From NCBI GenBank assembly GCA_963678575.2, contig CAXXHV010000002.1, positions 868,001 through 932,000 of the forward strand: 64,000 nt of DNA. The letters are read 5' to 3'. Numbering within the stretch: position 1 is the first letter of the stretch; every line of letters starts with the position of its first letter. Positions 16,265 to 25,118 of this stretch are shown in pieces. The notes under the pieces are model-generated. The model saw only the letters and a list, made by a program, of their open reading frames with translations, had not been told where the DNA came from and did not search any database. The DNA comes from Pleomorphochaeta sp963678575 (GTDB lineage: Bacteria > Spirochaetota > Spirochaetia > Sphaerochaetales > Sphaerochaetaceae). Both the position numbers and the translations under genes were made by a program.

Positions 16265-18079
16265 ATGAGAATACATGAATTAAATAAATTAGTAGCACAA
16301 AGAATAGCCGCTGGAGAAGTAATAGAAAGACCAGCTTCTGTTGTAAGAGAGTTAATTGATAATTCGATAGATGCAAATTCAACTTCTATTACTATTAAAT
16401 TAAAATCAGGTGGTTTAGAAGAGATTTCTATTATTGATGATGGAACAGGTATTGATAAAGATGATTTAGAAATATGTACAAATAGTCACACAACAAGTAA
16501 GGTTTCTAGTATAGAAGATTTATATCATTTAAAGAGCATGGGCTTTAGAGGTGAAGCTTTATATTCTATAGCTGCTGTAAGTAAATTAACTATTTCTAGC
16601 AGTTATGAAGGCGCTTTAGCTCATACAATAATTGTTGATAATGGTAAAAAAAGTACTATTATTCCTAATGGTCCTAATAAAGGAACAATTATCAAGGTCG
16701 AAGACTTGTTTTTAGAAATTCCAGCAAGAAGACAATTTTTAAAAAGACCTTCAACCGAAGCAACAATGTGCAAGAATGTATTAATTGAAAAAGCGTTAGC
16801 ATATTGCAATATAGAATTTAGATTTTTTGTAGATGACAAATTAGTACTGCATTTACCAAAAACAAGTAAACAAGAGAGAATAGTTAATACAATCTCTGCA
16901 AAAAATAAAATCATTCTTAATGACACTTTAGAATTAAGTGCTACACATGATAGATTCTCTTTATATGCCGTTGCTGCACTTCCTCATATCAAAAGAAGTG
17001 ATAGGTCTAATATAAAAATTTATATAAATAATAGACCTATTCAAAATTATGCTTTAGTTCAAGCAGTAACTTATGGATATGGTGAATTATTACCGGGAGG
17101 TAGTTATCCTTATTGTTATCTTTTTATCGATGTTGATCCTACCCTTGTTGATTTTAATATTCATCCAGCAAAAAGAGAAGCTAAACTTAGAATTCAATCT
17201 GAAATTCATCATTCTATCGTTTCAATGATTCAGAAACAAATGATTAGACCTATTCCAACTTTAGATGATACTTATTTTCAAAATGATTTACCTTTATCAG
17301 AAAATTATGGTAAAAAGGAATCTTTAAATACTAATAAGGCCTATGATACTTCTTATTTTAATAAGCAAAAATCTAATTATGTTAATGAGAATGCTTTTGG
17401 TGAAGATCCTAATCCTATAAATCCTGATTGGTTTGAAAAGGCAAAAGAAATTTTGGCTAAACCAAAAGATGTTTTAGAGTCAATTGAAATCGAAAATACA
17501 AAATTAAATAAAGATGATTTTGACTGGGACAAGATTTCTAAAGTTGAATTTAAATATATTGGTCAAGCTTTTAATTTATTTTTAATAGTAGAGAGAGATA
17601 ATGAATTATTTTTAATTGATCAACATGCTGCTCATGAAAGAATTTTGTTTGACGAAATAAGAGAAAGACAAAATGTTCAAAAGTTATTATTTCCAATAAA
17701 TTTTGAAGTGGAAAGAGATGTTGATAATTATTTATTACAAAATACTGATATATATGCTAATTTAGGAATTGAATTAAAAAGAGAAAGTGATTTACTTTGG
17801 AGTTTATGTTCTATACCAACCATATATAAACCAATAGAAAGTAAAATTATTTCTTTTATACAAAATAATACTGGAGATTATAAAGCAATTGAAGAAGGTT
17901 TATTTGCAGTACTAGCCTGTCATAGTGCTATTAGACAGGGAGATATTGTTGATGAAAAAACTGCTATCAGCTTAATTGAAAAAGTGTTTGAATTAGAAGA
18001 ACCTGTCTGTCCTCATGGAAGAACTTTTTTAATTAGATTTAATAATGAAGAATTAAAAAGAACTGTTGGTAGAACTTAA
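16265..18079 (+). CDS. mutL: DNA mismatch repair protein MutL
   Basis: 604 residues. The GHKL ATPase end has IAAGEVIERPASVVRELIDN (residues 16-35) and then DDGTGID and SMGFRGEAL. The C-terminal domain keeps endonuclease-type motifs: DQHAAHE, ACHSAIR and CPHGRT. In the DQHA(x2)E(x4)E signature the last Glu is Asp followed by Glu (HERILFDE), a mild shift. MutL couples MutS recognition of mismatches to strand nicking; mutS is not in this window. The gene stands alone behind a terminator. Its last 27 bases overlap the convergent lipoprotein gene. Confidence 0.95.
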   Translation: MRIHELNKLVAQRIAAGEVIERPASVVRELIDNSIDANSTSITIKLKSGGLEEISIIDDGTGIDKDDLEICTNSHTTSKVSSIEDLYHLKSMGFRGEALYSIAAVSKLTISSSYEGALAHTIIVDNGKKSTIIPNGPNKGTIIKVEDLFLEIPARRQFLKRPSTEATMCKNVLIEKALAYCNIEFRFFVDDKLVLHLPKTSKQERIVNTISAKNKIILNDTLELSATHDRFSLYAVAALPHIKRSDRSNIKIYINNRPIQNYALVQAVTYGYGELLPGGSYPYCYLFIDVDPTLVDFNIHPAKREAKLRIQSEIHHSIVSMIQKQMIRPIPTLDDTYFQNDLPLSENYGKKESLNTNKAYDTSYFNKQKSNYVNENAFGEDPNPINPDWFEKAKEILAKPKDVLESIEIENTKLNKDDFDWDKISKVEFKYIGQAFNLFLIVERDNELFLIDQHAAHERILFDEIRERQNVQKLLFPINFEVERDVDNYLLQNTDIYANLGIELKRESDLLWSLCSIPTIYKPIESKIISFIQNNTGDYKAIEEGLFAVLACHSAIRQGDIVDEKTAISLIEKVFELEEPVCPHGRTFLIRFNNEELKRTVGRT

Positions 18080-18841
18080 ATCGATTTTAATTATATTTTT
18101 TACGTCTTTATTCATATATTCAATTTGAATATATGAATACTTTGTAAAAGAATTAGTATTTATACAGTAATTGTTTAAGTTAATATTGCTTATCTCGTAA
18201 TATTTGGTTTCAATTAATTGTTTTTTTTCATCATATAAATTTAATTTGAAATTTGATAAATTTTCTGATTCTTTTAATTCTATATAATCATTTAAAATTT
18301 GATTATTATTTATATTATAATTAGAAAAATACAATTTGCGATTATTTATATATAAATAAATTTCATTAGAATTTAAATTGTTATTAATATATATTGAATC
18401 TTTTATAGCGTTTCCATCACTAGTTATAAGCGTAAAATTATAAAGTCCATCTTCAAATTGCTCAGAATAAAGATTAATATTATTGGCTCCAATATATTTA
18501 TTATTGTGAATATCTATTTCTTTTGGGCGGAATGACCACGAAAGAGCTTCAGAAGGATTTGAGAGAATAACATTTTCAACTTGAGTTGTATCATCTTGCA
18601 GTTTTAATGCAAATAAAAGATTCGGATAGTTATTTTCTAAATATAATTCGAATAATTTTTTATCATTACAATTTGATAATCTATAAGTCTTTATATTACT
18701 TATTTCGATTTGTTTATCAACAATCTTTAATTCTGAATTATTGCAGGCTATAAATGTTAATGATAATCCTAATATTAGGATTATCATTAAACTCAATTTA
18801 AAGCTCTTTAAGATACGATCTAACTGGATTAGCATAAGCAT
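18053..18841 (-). CDS. Putative lipoprotein of unknown function
   Basis: Up to 262 residues. A hydrophobic segment ends in LTFIAC, an acceptable lipobox with the Cys at residue 33. About 230 residues rich in Asn, Ile and Lys follow, reading as beta-strands. The start is uncertain. The ATG at 18841 gives a positively charged n-region (RILKSFK) but lies 44 bases inside the upstream acyltransferase gene. A TTG at 18796 or an ATG at 18787 would remove that overlap and also the charge. No family is recognised. It is the last gene of the dihydroorotate-dehydrogenase-like / acyltransferase set and overlaps the end of mutL by 27 bases. Confidence 0.6.
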   Translation of the reverse strand: MLMLIQLDRILKSFKLSLMIILILGLSLTFIACNNSELKIVDKQIEISNIKTYRLSNCNDKKLFELYLENNYPNLLFALKLQDDTTQVENVILSNPSEALSWSFRPKEIDIHNNKYIGANNINLYSEQFEDGLYNFTLITSDGNAIKDSIYINNNLNSNEIYLYINNRKLYFSNYNINNNQILNDYIELKESENLSNFKLNLYDEKKQLIETKYYEISNINLNNYCINTNSFTKYSYIQIEYMNKDVKNIIKIDLSSTNSSF

Positions 18842-19934
18842 TCAATGCATAATTCTTTATTTCTTCATTTAAATGAGAATATCTGGACAAGAATTTTTCT
18901 GTATCAAAATCTTTATACTCATCTTTAAATCTAGAAGTTTTTTCTAAATAATCATAAGCAAATAGATTTGTTGGCCATAGTTTATAATTTAAGTGAATTT
19001 GTCTATCAATTTCTCTAGCAACTTCTTCGTGGTCTTCATAGATCTTATCAGTTAAAGGTTTTCCTATATGAATATGAACACGACCTTTATATTGTCTTAA
19101 TCCTTTAACTAAAGAAATTAAATCTTCATGTTTTTTCTTATTGTATAAACCATCATTAATTAATTTATTTACTTCTTCTCTACTCTTATTAATATCGCAA
19201 GGATCATATTCATATGAAACAGCAACAGGAGTTATTCTACATTTATTAATTAATTCACCAAAAGAAATATTGCTTTTTCTCATTGAAAGGTAAAGCATTT
19301 TTATTATTGCAGCACTTGTTTCATCAATACCATCTTTTGCTCTTCCACTTTTTTGAGCAACCCATATGCTTTTATCTCTTTCTAGGATAGTTTCGCAAAA
19401 ATATTTACTTAAACGAATAGATTCTTTATATTTATCTCTCATAGGTAATGTTCTTTTTACAACTATTCCTCCATTTAATCTAAATAAAGTTTCTACTGCT
19501 TTACTTGTCATTAAATTATCACCGAAAGCCATTTCACATAATTGTTTATTATTTGCTAGTAATACATAATCTAAGAATGCGCAATCTAAAACAATATCTC
19601 GATGATTTGAAAAAAATAAATATGCATCATTATCATTCAAATTTTCTAGTCCAGAAAAAGTTAACTCAGAAACAGATCTTTCTAAAATTTGTGGAATAAA
19701 ATAACCTGAAGTTATATATTTTTGAAAATCATCATAATTTTTTACTTTGTCTAAAGCTATGAGTATTTCTTTAGTTACATTATGAATTTGAAGTTTAAAA
19801 TCTTCAGATTTATTATCTAAAAGTATTCCAAATAATTGTTGAATATAATTTGGATTGTCTTTTAATAATTGAACACCAGCTAATGCAGCTTCTCCTGTCA
19901 ATGGAGCAATATCACTATATGATTCAAAATCCAT
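18798..19934 (-). CDS. Glycerophospholipid acyltransferase (PlsC-like)
   Basis: 378 residues. The acyltransferase block I motif NHxxxxD is seen as SNHRDIVLD near residue 107. A second motif, GGIVVKRTL, lies near residue 153 and VAQKSGRAKDG near residue 196, corresponding to the substrate-binding blocks of 1-acylglycerol-3-phosphate acyltransferases. There are no obvious membrane helices. The protein is longer than classical PlsC (about 240), with about 85 extra N-terminal residues. The likely reaction is transfer of an acyl chain from acyl-ACP or acyl-CoA to a glycerophosphate lipid at the inner membrane. It has a good ribosome-binding site (AGGAG) and lies 10 bases after the dihydroorotate-dehydrogenase-like gene. 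Confidence 0.82.
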   Translation of the reverse strand: MDFESYSDIAPLTGEAALAGVQLLKDNPNYIQQLFGILLDNKSEDFKLQIHNVTKEILIALDKVKNYDDFQKYITSGYFIPQILERSVSELTFSGLENLNDNDAYLFFSNHRDIVLDCAFLDYVLLANNKQLCEMAFGDNLMTSKAVETLFRLNGGIVVKRTLPMRDKYKESIRLSKYFCETILERDKSIWVAQKSGRAKDGIDETSAAIIKMLYLSMRKSNISFGELINKCRITPVAVSYEYDPCDINKSREEVNKLINDGLYNKKKHEDLISLVKGLRQYKGRVHIHIGKPLTDKIYEDHEEVAREIDRQIHLNYKLWPTNLFAYDYLEKTSRFKDEYKDFDTEKFLSRYSHLNEEIKNYALNAYANPVRSYLKEL

Positions 19935-19943
19935 TTTTTGCTC

Positions 19944-20927
19944 CTAAATATGCAAAGATTTAATATATTGTGTTCTTTCCCATAATGTGGGATCACTCAT
20001 TTTTTCTTGAGCTAATACACCTTTAAATTCATCTATTGTTTTATAATGTTTGTTTTCCATCCAATTATTTAGTTTTTCTAACATTAAATTTATAGAATCT
20101 AAACCATTTCCAATTAAAACAGAGCAAATTTCAACAGCTGAAGCCCCAGCTAATAACATTTTGATTACTGTTTCACCGTCATGAATTCCTGTATTTGCAC
20201 ATAAATCTAAATTAATCTCTTCACTCATTAATCCTACCCATCGTAGAACTTCTGAATAATCAGTTTTAGTTGAAAGCGGATTTCCACTTTTCATATTAAG
20301 TTCATTTATATCAATATCAGGATTATAGAATCGATTAAATAATACTAAAGCATCATATTTTAAAAAATCTAATTCACGTATAATATTTGAAGGTGAAGAA
20401 AAATTTGAACCCATTTTCAACGATAATGGAAGCTTAATTTCATTTCTAGCAATTTTTGCAAATTTAATAAAATCTTTTTCCATTTCTTTTCCAGAAATAT
20501 TTGCATTTGAAGCAATGATATAATGATTTATTTCAAATGCATCAGCCCCACAATAAGCAAATCTGGGAGCATATTCTTTGATCCATGAACCATTACCAGA
20601 GCCATTTAATGATGCAATTATTGGAATATCGCAAGCTTTTTTTGCATTTTCAACTAATGTCAAATACATGTCTATATAATAATCTTCACTTGCTCCTTTT
20701 AAAAAGCCATATGCGTCTGCATGATTCATAAAAGATTGTTCAATATCTACGTTCAATTCAGCATCTTTGTCAATTTGTTCTTGGAAAATAGATTTAACTA
20801 CAATTGCTCCAACACCTGCGTCTTCTAATTTTTTTATACTATCTATATTTGCAGTGAGAGGACTACTTGCAGCAATGATTGGGTTTTTTAATTTTAAACC
20901 CATATAATTTGTCATTAAATTTGCCAT
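19944..20927 (-). CDS. Dihydroorotate dehydrogenase-like FMN protein
   Basis: 327 residues of a TIM-barrel flavoprotein. It starts with a PyrD-like N-terminus (GLKLKNPIIAASSPLT), has GAIVVKS near residue 40, and has SLNGSGNGSW and CANTGIHDGE.VIKMLLAGA at the FMN phosphate site. Proteins of this branch are usually labelled dihydroorotate-dehydrogenase-like because they lie outside pyrimidine operons. No pyr gene is near here either. It leads an operon with an acyltransferase and a lipoprotein, which gives no clue to the substrate. Whether it oxidises dihydroorotate cannot be decided from the sequence. Confidence 0.8.
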   Translation of the reverse strand: MANLMTNYMGLKLKNPIIAASSPLTANIDSIKKLEDAGVGAIVVKSIFQEQIDKDAELNVDIEQSFMNHADAYGFLKGASEDYYIDMYLTLVENAKKACDIPIIASLNGSGNGSWIKEYAPRFAYCGADAFEINHYIIASNANISGKEMEKDFIKFAKIARNEIKLPLSLKMGSNFSSPSNIIRELDFLKYDALVLFNRFYNPDIDINELNMKSGNPLSTKTDYSEVLRWVGLMSEEINLDLCANTGIHDGETVIKMLLAGASAVEICSVLIGNGLDSINLMLEKLNNWMENKHYKTIDEFKGVLAQEKMSDPTLWERTQYIKSLHI

Positions 20928-21233
20928 TCTAAAACTCCATATTTTTTAATACAAAATTATAAATTTCAATTATAACTTAAATATTTTAAAGCTTTAATTA
21001 TAATAATCTATTTTTGAAAATATTTAAAGGAATTTTAGAAATAATATATATTATAAACATATTATTATTAAATTTAACAAAATTTAGTTCCACTTTTATA
21101 AAATATGGGTTGTTTGAGCATTATAGGTTTGAAATATTTTGTATAAACATCCAAAAAAGTTCATGAAAATTTTCATAAAAATGTTTAAAATGTATTTCTT
21201 TACTATCAATAATATCAAAATAAAAATGTTTAA
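20928..21233. other. Gap between dihydroorotate-dehydrogenase-like gene and pflA
   Basis: 306 very AT-rich bases with no gene. On the minus strand, downstream of pflA, a palindrome ATGAAAATTTTCAT (21163-21176) is followed by a short T run and could be a weak terminator. The rest should hold the promoter for the gene at 19944-20927, but I see no clear one. Confidence 0.5.
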
Positions 21234-21965
21234 TTAATTTTTATTTTTAAGATATGACTTTACAATTATTGAACGAGCATCTTTTGCTTGTTTTAAAGAT
21301 ACATCTTTAGTGCCTTTTAATGGATAATTAATATTTAATTGAGTATATTTTTCTTCCCCCATGCTATGATAAGGTAATACATCTATCCCAATTATGTTAT
21401 TATAAGGAGCCAAAATTTTTCCTAATTTTATAAAATGTTGTTCTGAATCTGTAAAATTTGGAACAAGAACATGTCTAATGATTACATTAATATACATTTT
21501 ATTTAATAATTTTAGAAAATTTAAAGCTCTATTTGATTCAATTCCTGTTAATTTTTTATGACCCTCAGTTGAACTATGTTTAATATCTAGTAAAACTAAA
21601 TCGGTATTATTTAAAAGTTCAATATATTTGCTTTCCTCTTCTTCAAAATATGTGCCAGCGGATGTATCAAGACATGTATGAATTTTTCTTTTTTTTGCTT
21701 CAATAAATAATTGGGTTAAAAATTCTAATTGAAATAATGGCTCTCCTCCTGAAACAGTAATTCCACCATTTTTATAAAAATCTTTATTTCGTTCATATAT
21801 ATTCAATATTTCATCAACAGTCATCTGATTTCCAATATTTTTTTTCCAAGAATCGGGATTATGGCAATAAAGACACCTTAATGGACATCCCTGGAAAAAG
21901 ACTACAAGTCTTATTCCAGGACCATCAACTGTTCCAAAACTTTCAATTGAATGAATATATCCCAA
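21234..21965 (-). CDS. pflA: Pyruvate formate-lyase activating enzyme
   Basis: 243 residues, the usual length. The radical-SAM cysteines are Cys27, Cys31 and Cys34 in GCPLRCLYCHNPDSW, which also carries the PflA-specific HNPDSW. GGEPL near residue 73 is a SAM contact. The N-terminus GYIHSIESFGTVDGPGIR is typical. The enzyme uses a 4Fe-4S cluster and SAM to make the glycyl radical on pyruvate formate-lyase. Here the glycine to be activated is on the separate 80-residue protein whose stop lies 1 base upstream. It is strictly anaerobic in action. It is the last gene of the pfl set. Confidence 0.96.
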   Translation of the reverse strand: MGYIHSIESFGTVDGPGIRLVVFFQGCPLRCLYCHNPDSWKKNIGNQMTVDEILNIYERNKDFYKNGGITVSGGEPLFQLEFLTQLFIEAKKRKIHTCLDTSAGTYFEEEESKYIELLNNTDLVLLDIKHSSTEGHKKLTGIESNRALNFLKLLNKMYINVIIRHVLVPNFTDSEQHFIKLGKILAPYNNIIGIDVLPYHSMGEEKYTQLNINYPLKGTKDVSLKQAKDARSIIVKSYLKNKN

Positions 21966-21966
21966 T

Positions 21967-22209
21967 TTAAATTACCTCATGAAATGTTCTTGAAATTACT
22001 TCATCTTGTTGTTCTTTTGTCAATTTATTAAAATTTACTGCATACCCAGATACTCTCACTGTTAATTGTGGATATAATTCTGGATGTTTTTGTGCATCTA
22101 ATAATGTTTCTTTACGAAATACATTAACATTTAAATGATGACCACCTTTTATAGTATATGCATCTAACATAGTTACTAAATTGTCTATTTGAGAATTATT
22201 TATTTTCAT
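21967..22209 (-). CDS. Stand-alone glycyl-radical domain of pyruvate formate-lyase (GrcA-like)
   Basis: 80 residues that equal the last part of a normal PflB. It contains GGHHLNVNVF, LYPQLTVRVSGYAVNF with the radical glycine at Gly55, and LTKEQQDEVISRTFHE. The upstream large protein stops where this one begins, so together they make one complete enzyme. E. coli GrcA (YfiD) is a similar spare radical domain but is longer and accompanies an intact PflB. Here the large protein has no glycine of its own, so this small one should be essential. It has its own ribosome-binding site (AAAGGATAATAAT before the ATG) and lies 11 bases after the large gene. Confidence 0.88.
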   Translation of the reverse strand: MKINNSQIDNLVTMLDAYTIKGGHHLNVNVFRKETLLDAQKHPELYPQLTVRVSGYAVNFNKLTKEQQDEVISRTFHEVI

Positions 22210-22220
22210 ATTATTATCCT

Positions 22221-24284
22221 TTATACTTCTGTTGGTACTTCACAAGCACACATTTGTTTATTCGTAAATGAAATTGCAATATCATCATCTTTTCCTAAAG
22301 CTTCTGGTATGATTGAAAAAGTATTTGATATTCCATCTTGCGCATCACTAAATGATAATTTTGCAACAGAGCTTAATGAAGCTATTGCACCATTTTTATC
22401 TCTATGATGCATCGGATTAGCTCCTGGAGCAAATGGAATTCCTTCTTTTCTTCCATCAGGGGTTGAGCCTGTAGCCTTTCCATAAACAACATTACTAGTT
22501 ATTGTAAGCAATGAAGTTGTTGGAACACTATTTCTATATGTATTGTTTTGCTTTATATATTTCATAAATAATTTAACTATTTGATCAGCAATATTGTCTA
22601 CTCTATCATCATCATTTCCAAATTTTGGGAAATCTCCCTCAATTTCATAATCAATAGCTAGATTGTTATCGTCTCTAATTACTTTCACTTTTGCAAATTT
22701 AATTGCAGATAAAGAATCAGCCACTACTGAAAGTCCAGCAATACCTGTGGCAAAATACCTTTTAACTTCTTTATCGTGTAATGCCATCTGAATTCTTTCA
22801 TAGGAATATTTATCATGCATATAATGAATAATGTTTAATGAATTTACATACACATTGGCTAACCATTTCATCATGTCTTGAAATTTAAGCATAACTTCAT
22901 CGTAATTTAAATATTCACTTGTAATTGGAGAGAATCTAGGACCAACTTGTAAATTTGATTTTTCATCAACACCACCATTAATAGCATATAATAAACATTT
23001 AGCTAAATTTGCTCTTGCTCCAAAAAATTGCATTTCTTTACCAATTTTCATTGAAGAAACACAACATGCTATTCCATAATCATCTCCATGAGAGACTCTC
23101 ATTAAATCATCATTTTCATATTGAATGGATGAAGACATAATTGATGTTTTTGCACAAAATCTCTTAAATCCTATTGGCAGTTTAGTGCTCCAAAGAACTG
23201 TTAAATTTGGTTCTGGAGCGGTCCCTAAATTGTTTAATGTATGTAAAAATCTAAAACTGTTTTTGGTTACCAAAGTCCTTCCATCAATACCCATTCCACC
23301 AATTGATTCAGTTACCCATGTCGGATCACCAGAAAATAAATTATTATATTCAGGTGTTCTAGCAAATTTTACTAATCTTAATTTCATTACAAAATGATCT
23401 ATAAATTCTTGAATTTGAGTCTCATTATAAATTCCAAGTTCTAAATCTCTGGTAGTATATATATCTAAAAAAGTAGAAGTTCTACCTAAACTCATTGCTG
23501 CTCCATTTTGTTCTTTAACTGCAGCTAAATAGCCAAAATATAACCATTGAATTGCTTCTTTAGTGTCATTAGCTGGTTTTGAAATATCAAATTCATAAAT
23601 TGAAGCTAACTCTTTTAATTCCTCTAATGCTCTTATTTGCTCACTCAACTCTTCTCTGTTGCGTATATTATCACTATCCATAATCGTTGAAGTTGCTTCT
23701 TTTTGGTTTTTTTTATCTTTAATTAAATAATCTACACCATACAAAGCAACCCGACGATAATCGCCAATAATTCGCCCTCTACCATATGAATCAGGTAATC
23801 CTGTAATGATATGTGAGCTTCTACATTTTCTCATTTCCGGAGTATACGCATCAAAAACGCCAGCATTATGTGTTTTTCGATGATTTGTATAAAATTCTTT
23901 TATATTTTGATCAATTACATAATTATTATCTTCAAGAGCTTTTTCAGCCATTCGAATGCCACCATTTGGCTGTAATGATCTTTTAAATGGTTTGTCAGTT
24001 TGAAATCCTACTATTTTTTCATACTCTTTGTTTAGATATGCTGCTTTGTGACTAGTAATTGATGAAATAATATTAGTATCCATATCTAAAACGCCACCTT
24101 TAGCTTTTTCTAATGAATCTAATTCCATAACCTGTTTCCATAAAGCTAGAGTGTTTGAAGTTGGTAAAGCTAAAAAACTATCATCACCTTCATAAGGCGT
24201 ATAGTTATATTGTATAAAATCTCTAACATTAACTTCTTTTTTCCAAGAAGAACCTTTAAACCCCTTCCATTCAGTATTATTCAT
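22221..24284 (-). CDS. pflB: Pyruvate formate-lyase large part lacking the glycyl-radical domain
   Basis: 687 residues, against about 750-760 for typical PflB. The active-site cysteine pair is present at 407-408 (YGIACCVSSM), and the core runs colinear with the family (TGLPDSYGRGRIIGDYRR near 161, GAAMSLGRTSTFLDIY near 261). The family pattern continues to FSIIPEALGKDDD, and then about 19 unrelated residues (including CACEV) end the protein. The radical-glycine segment is supplied by the next gene. The reaction is pyruvate + CoA to acetyl-CoA + formate. The start has GGAG about 9 bases upstream. It is the first gene of pflB / radical domain / pflA. Confidence 0.93.
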   Translation of the reverse strand: MNNTEWKGFKGSSWKKEVNVRDFIQYNYTPYEGDDSFLALPTSNTLALWKQVMELDSLEKAKGGVLDMDTNIISSITSHKAAYLNKEYEKIVGFQTDKPFKRSLQPNGGIRMAEKALEDNNYVIDQNIKEFYTNHRKTHNAGVFDAYTPEMRKCRSSHIITGLPDSYGRGRIIGDYRRVALYGVDYLIKDKKNQKEATSTIMDSDNIRNREELSEQIRALEELKELASIYEFDISKPANDTKEAIQWLYFGYLAAVKEQNGAAMSLGRTSTFLDIYTTRDLELGIYNETQIQEFIDHFVMKLRLVKFARTPEYNNLFSGDPTWVTESIGGMGIDGRTLVTKNSFRFLHTLNNLGTAPEPNLTVLWSTKLPIGFKRFCAKTSIMSSSIQYENDDLMRVSHGDDYGIACCVSSMKIGKEMQFFGARANLAKCLLYAINGGVDEKSNLQVGPRFSPITSEYLNYDEVMLKFQDMMKWLANVYVNSLNIIHYMHDKYSYERIQMALHDKEVKRYFATGIAGLSVVADSLSAIKFAKVKVIRDDNNLAIDYEIEGDFPKFGNDDDRVDNIADQIVKLFMKYIKQNNTYRNSVPTTSLLTITSNVVYGKATGSTPDGRKEGIPFAPGANPMHHRDKNGAIASLSSVAKLSFSDAQDGISNTFSIIPEALGKDDDIAISFTNKQMCACEVPTEV

Positions 24285-24656
24285 AGAATTATCTCCAATA
24301 CTTTATATTTTTTAGTTAAACGAATCTAACTTTCAAATATAAAATAATGATAAATTTAATAAAAAACAATAGGTAAAGAAAAAACTAAATTTTAATTAAT
24401 ACTACAGTCAGTAATAAAAATAAAGATATTTAAGAGTATTAGTAATATTAAAATCGATAATATGATAAATAATAATCTATTTAATTAAATAAATAGAAAA
24501 ATGGAATATTAAATAGTATGTTTTTGATTGTTGTTATTTGTTAATATAATAAATAAATAATTATTTTTTATATAAAAAAACTATTGCTTGCAAATAAATT
24601 GCTTAGCAATAGTGTTAATTGAAATTTAATAGTATTTTATCTTAATTCTTTAAAAA
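24285..24656. other. Gap upstream of pflB
   Basis: 372 bases, extremely AT-rich and without a gene. It contains the terminator of the serA-serC-regulator set (24574-24613) and the pflB upstream region, where I see only weak promoter-like boxes. No FNR-type (TTGAT-N4-ATCAA) site is visible. Confidence 0.5.
24574..24613 (-). terminator. Terminator of the serA-serC-Lrp operon
   Basis: Stem ACTATTGCT / AGCAATAGT with an interior TTGC..GCAA that can pair further, followed on the minus strand by seven T. It lies about 45 bases past the stop at 24657. Confidence 0.8.
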
Positions 24657-25112
24657 TTATAGAACATACGGTACTAATAAATTATGTGATTGATAGACGA
24701 TAAAAGTTTCTACATCTGCGACATCATCAATTTTACCAATTTCATTTTTGAAGAAGTCTAATAAAGTCATATCATCATCTTCATTTAAAATTAGTTGAAC
24801 CATCAAATCATAACGACCAGTAACAACAGCTACAGATACAACACCTCTTAGTTTAGCAAATTCAATTGCTTTTTTATCAAGATCTAATGTATTTAGCTTT
24901 ACACCCATCATAACAACTTGAAGTCCTGGAATTAATTCCGGATTGACTAGACCTGTAACAGAAAGTACTCCTTCTTCTATAAGCTTATTTACTCTTGAGC
25001 GTACAGTATTTTCTGTAATTCCTTGATTTTCAGCGATTGAACTAAATGGTTTTCTACCATCAATCAAATCACGTATTATTTGCTTATTAGTATCGTCTAC
25101 TTTTTTTATCAT
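24657..25112 (-). CDS. Lrp/AsnC-family transcription regulator
   Basis: 151 residues. A winged helix-turn-helix lies in the first 60 residues (ITENTVRSRVNKLIEEGVL at about 29-47), and an RAM (ligand-sensing) domain follows, with VVTGRYDLMVQLI near residue 98. The family binds amino acids and forms octamers on DNA. It is the last gene of an operon with serC and serA, 6 bases after serC. It may therefore sense serine, glycine or a related amino acid and control this operon; that is inference. An inverted repeat in the serA leader (27108-27126) is a candidate target. Confidence 0.88.
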   Translation of the reverse strand: MIKKVDDTNKQIIRDLIDGRKPFSSIAENQGITENTVRSRVNKLIEEGVLSVTGLVNPELIPGLQVVMMGVKLNTLDLDKKAIEFAKLRGVVSVAVVTGRYDLMVQLILNEDDDMTLLDFFKNEIGKIDDVADVETFIVYQSHNLLVPYVL

Positions 25113-25118
25113 AATTTA

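Noticed and set aside
16621..16926. A 101-codon open frame antisense to mutL
   Set aside because: It lies wholly within mutL on the other strand, has no ribosome-binding site or recognisable protein features, and reflects the base composition of mutL.
21967..22221. The split pyruvate formate-lyase as a simple frameshift or nonsense error
   Set aside because: The large protein ends with a unique tail, the small one has its own leader residues and a spaced AGGA site, and 11 bases separate them. A single-base error does not rejoin them neatly. Read data would still be the final test.
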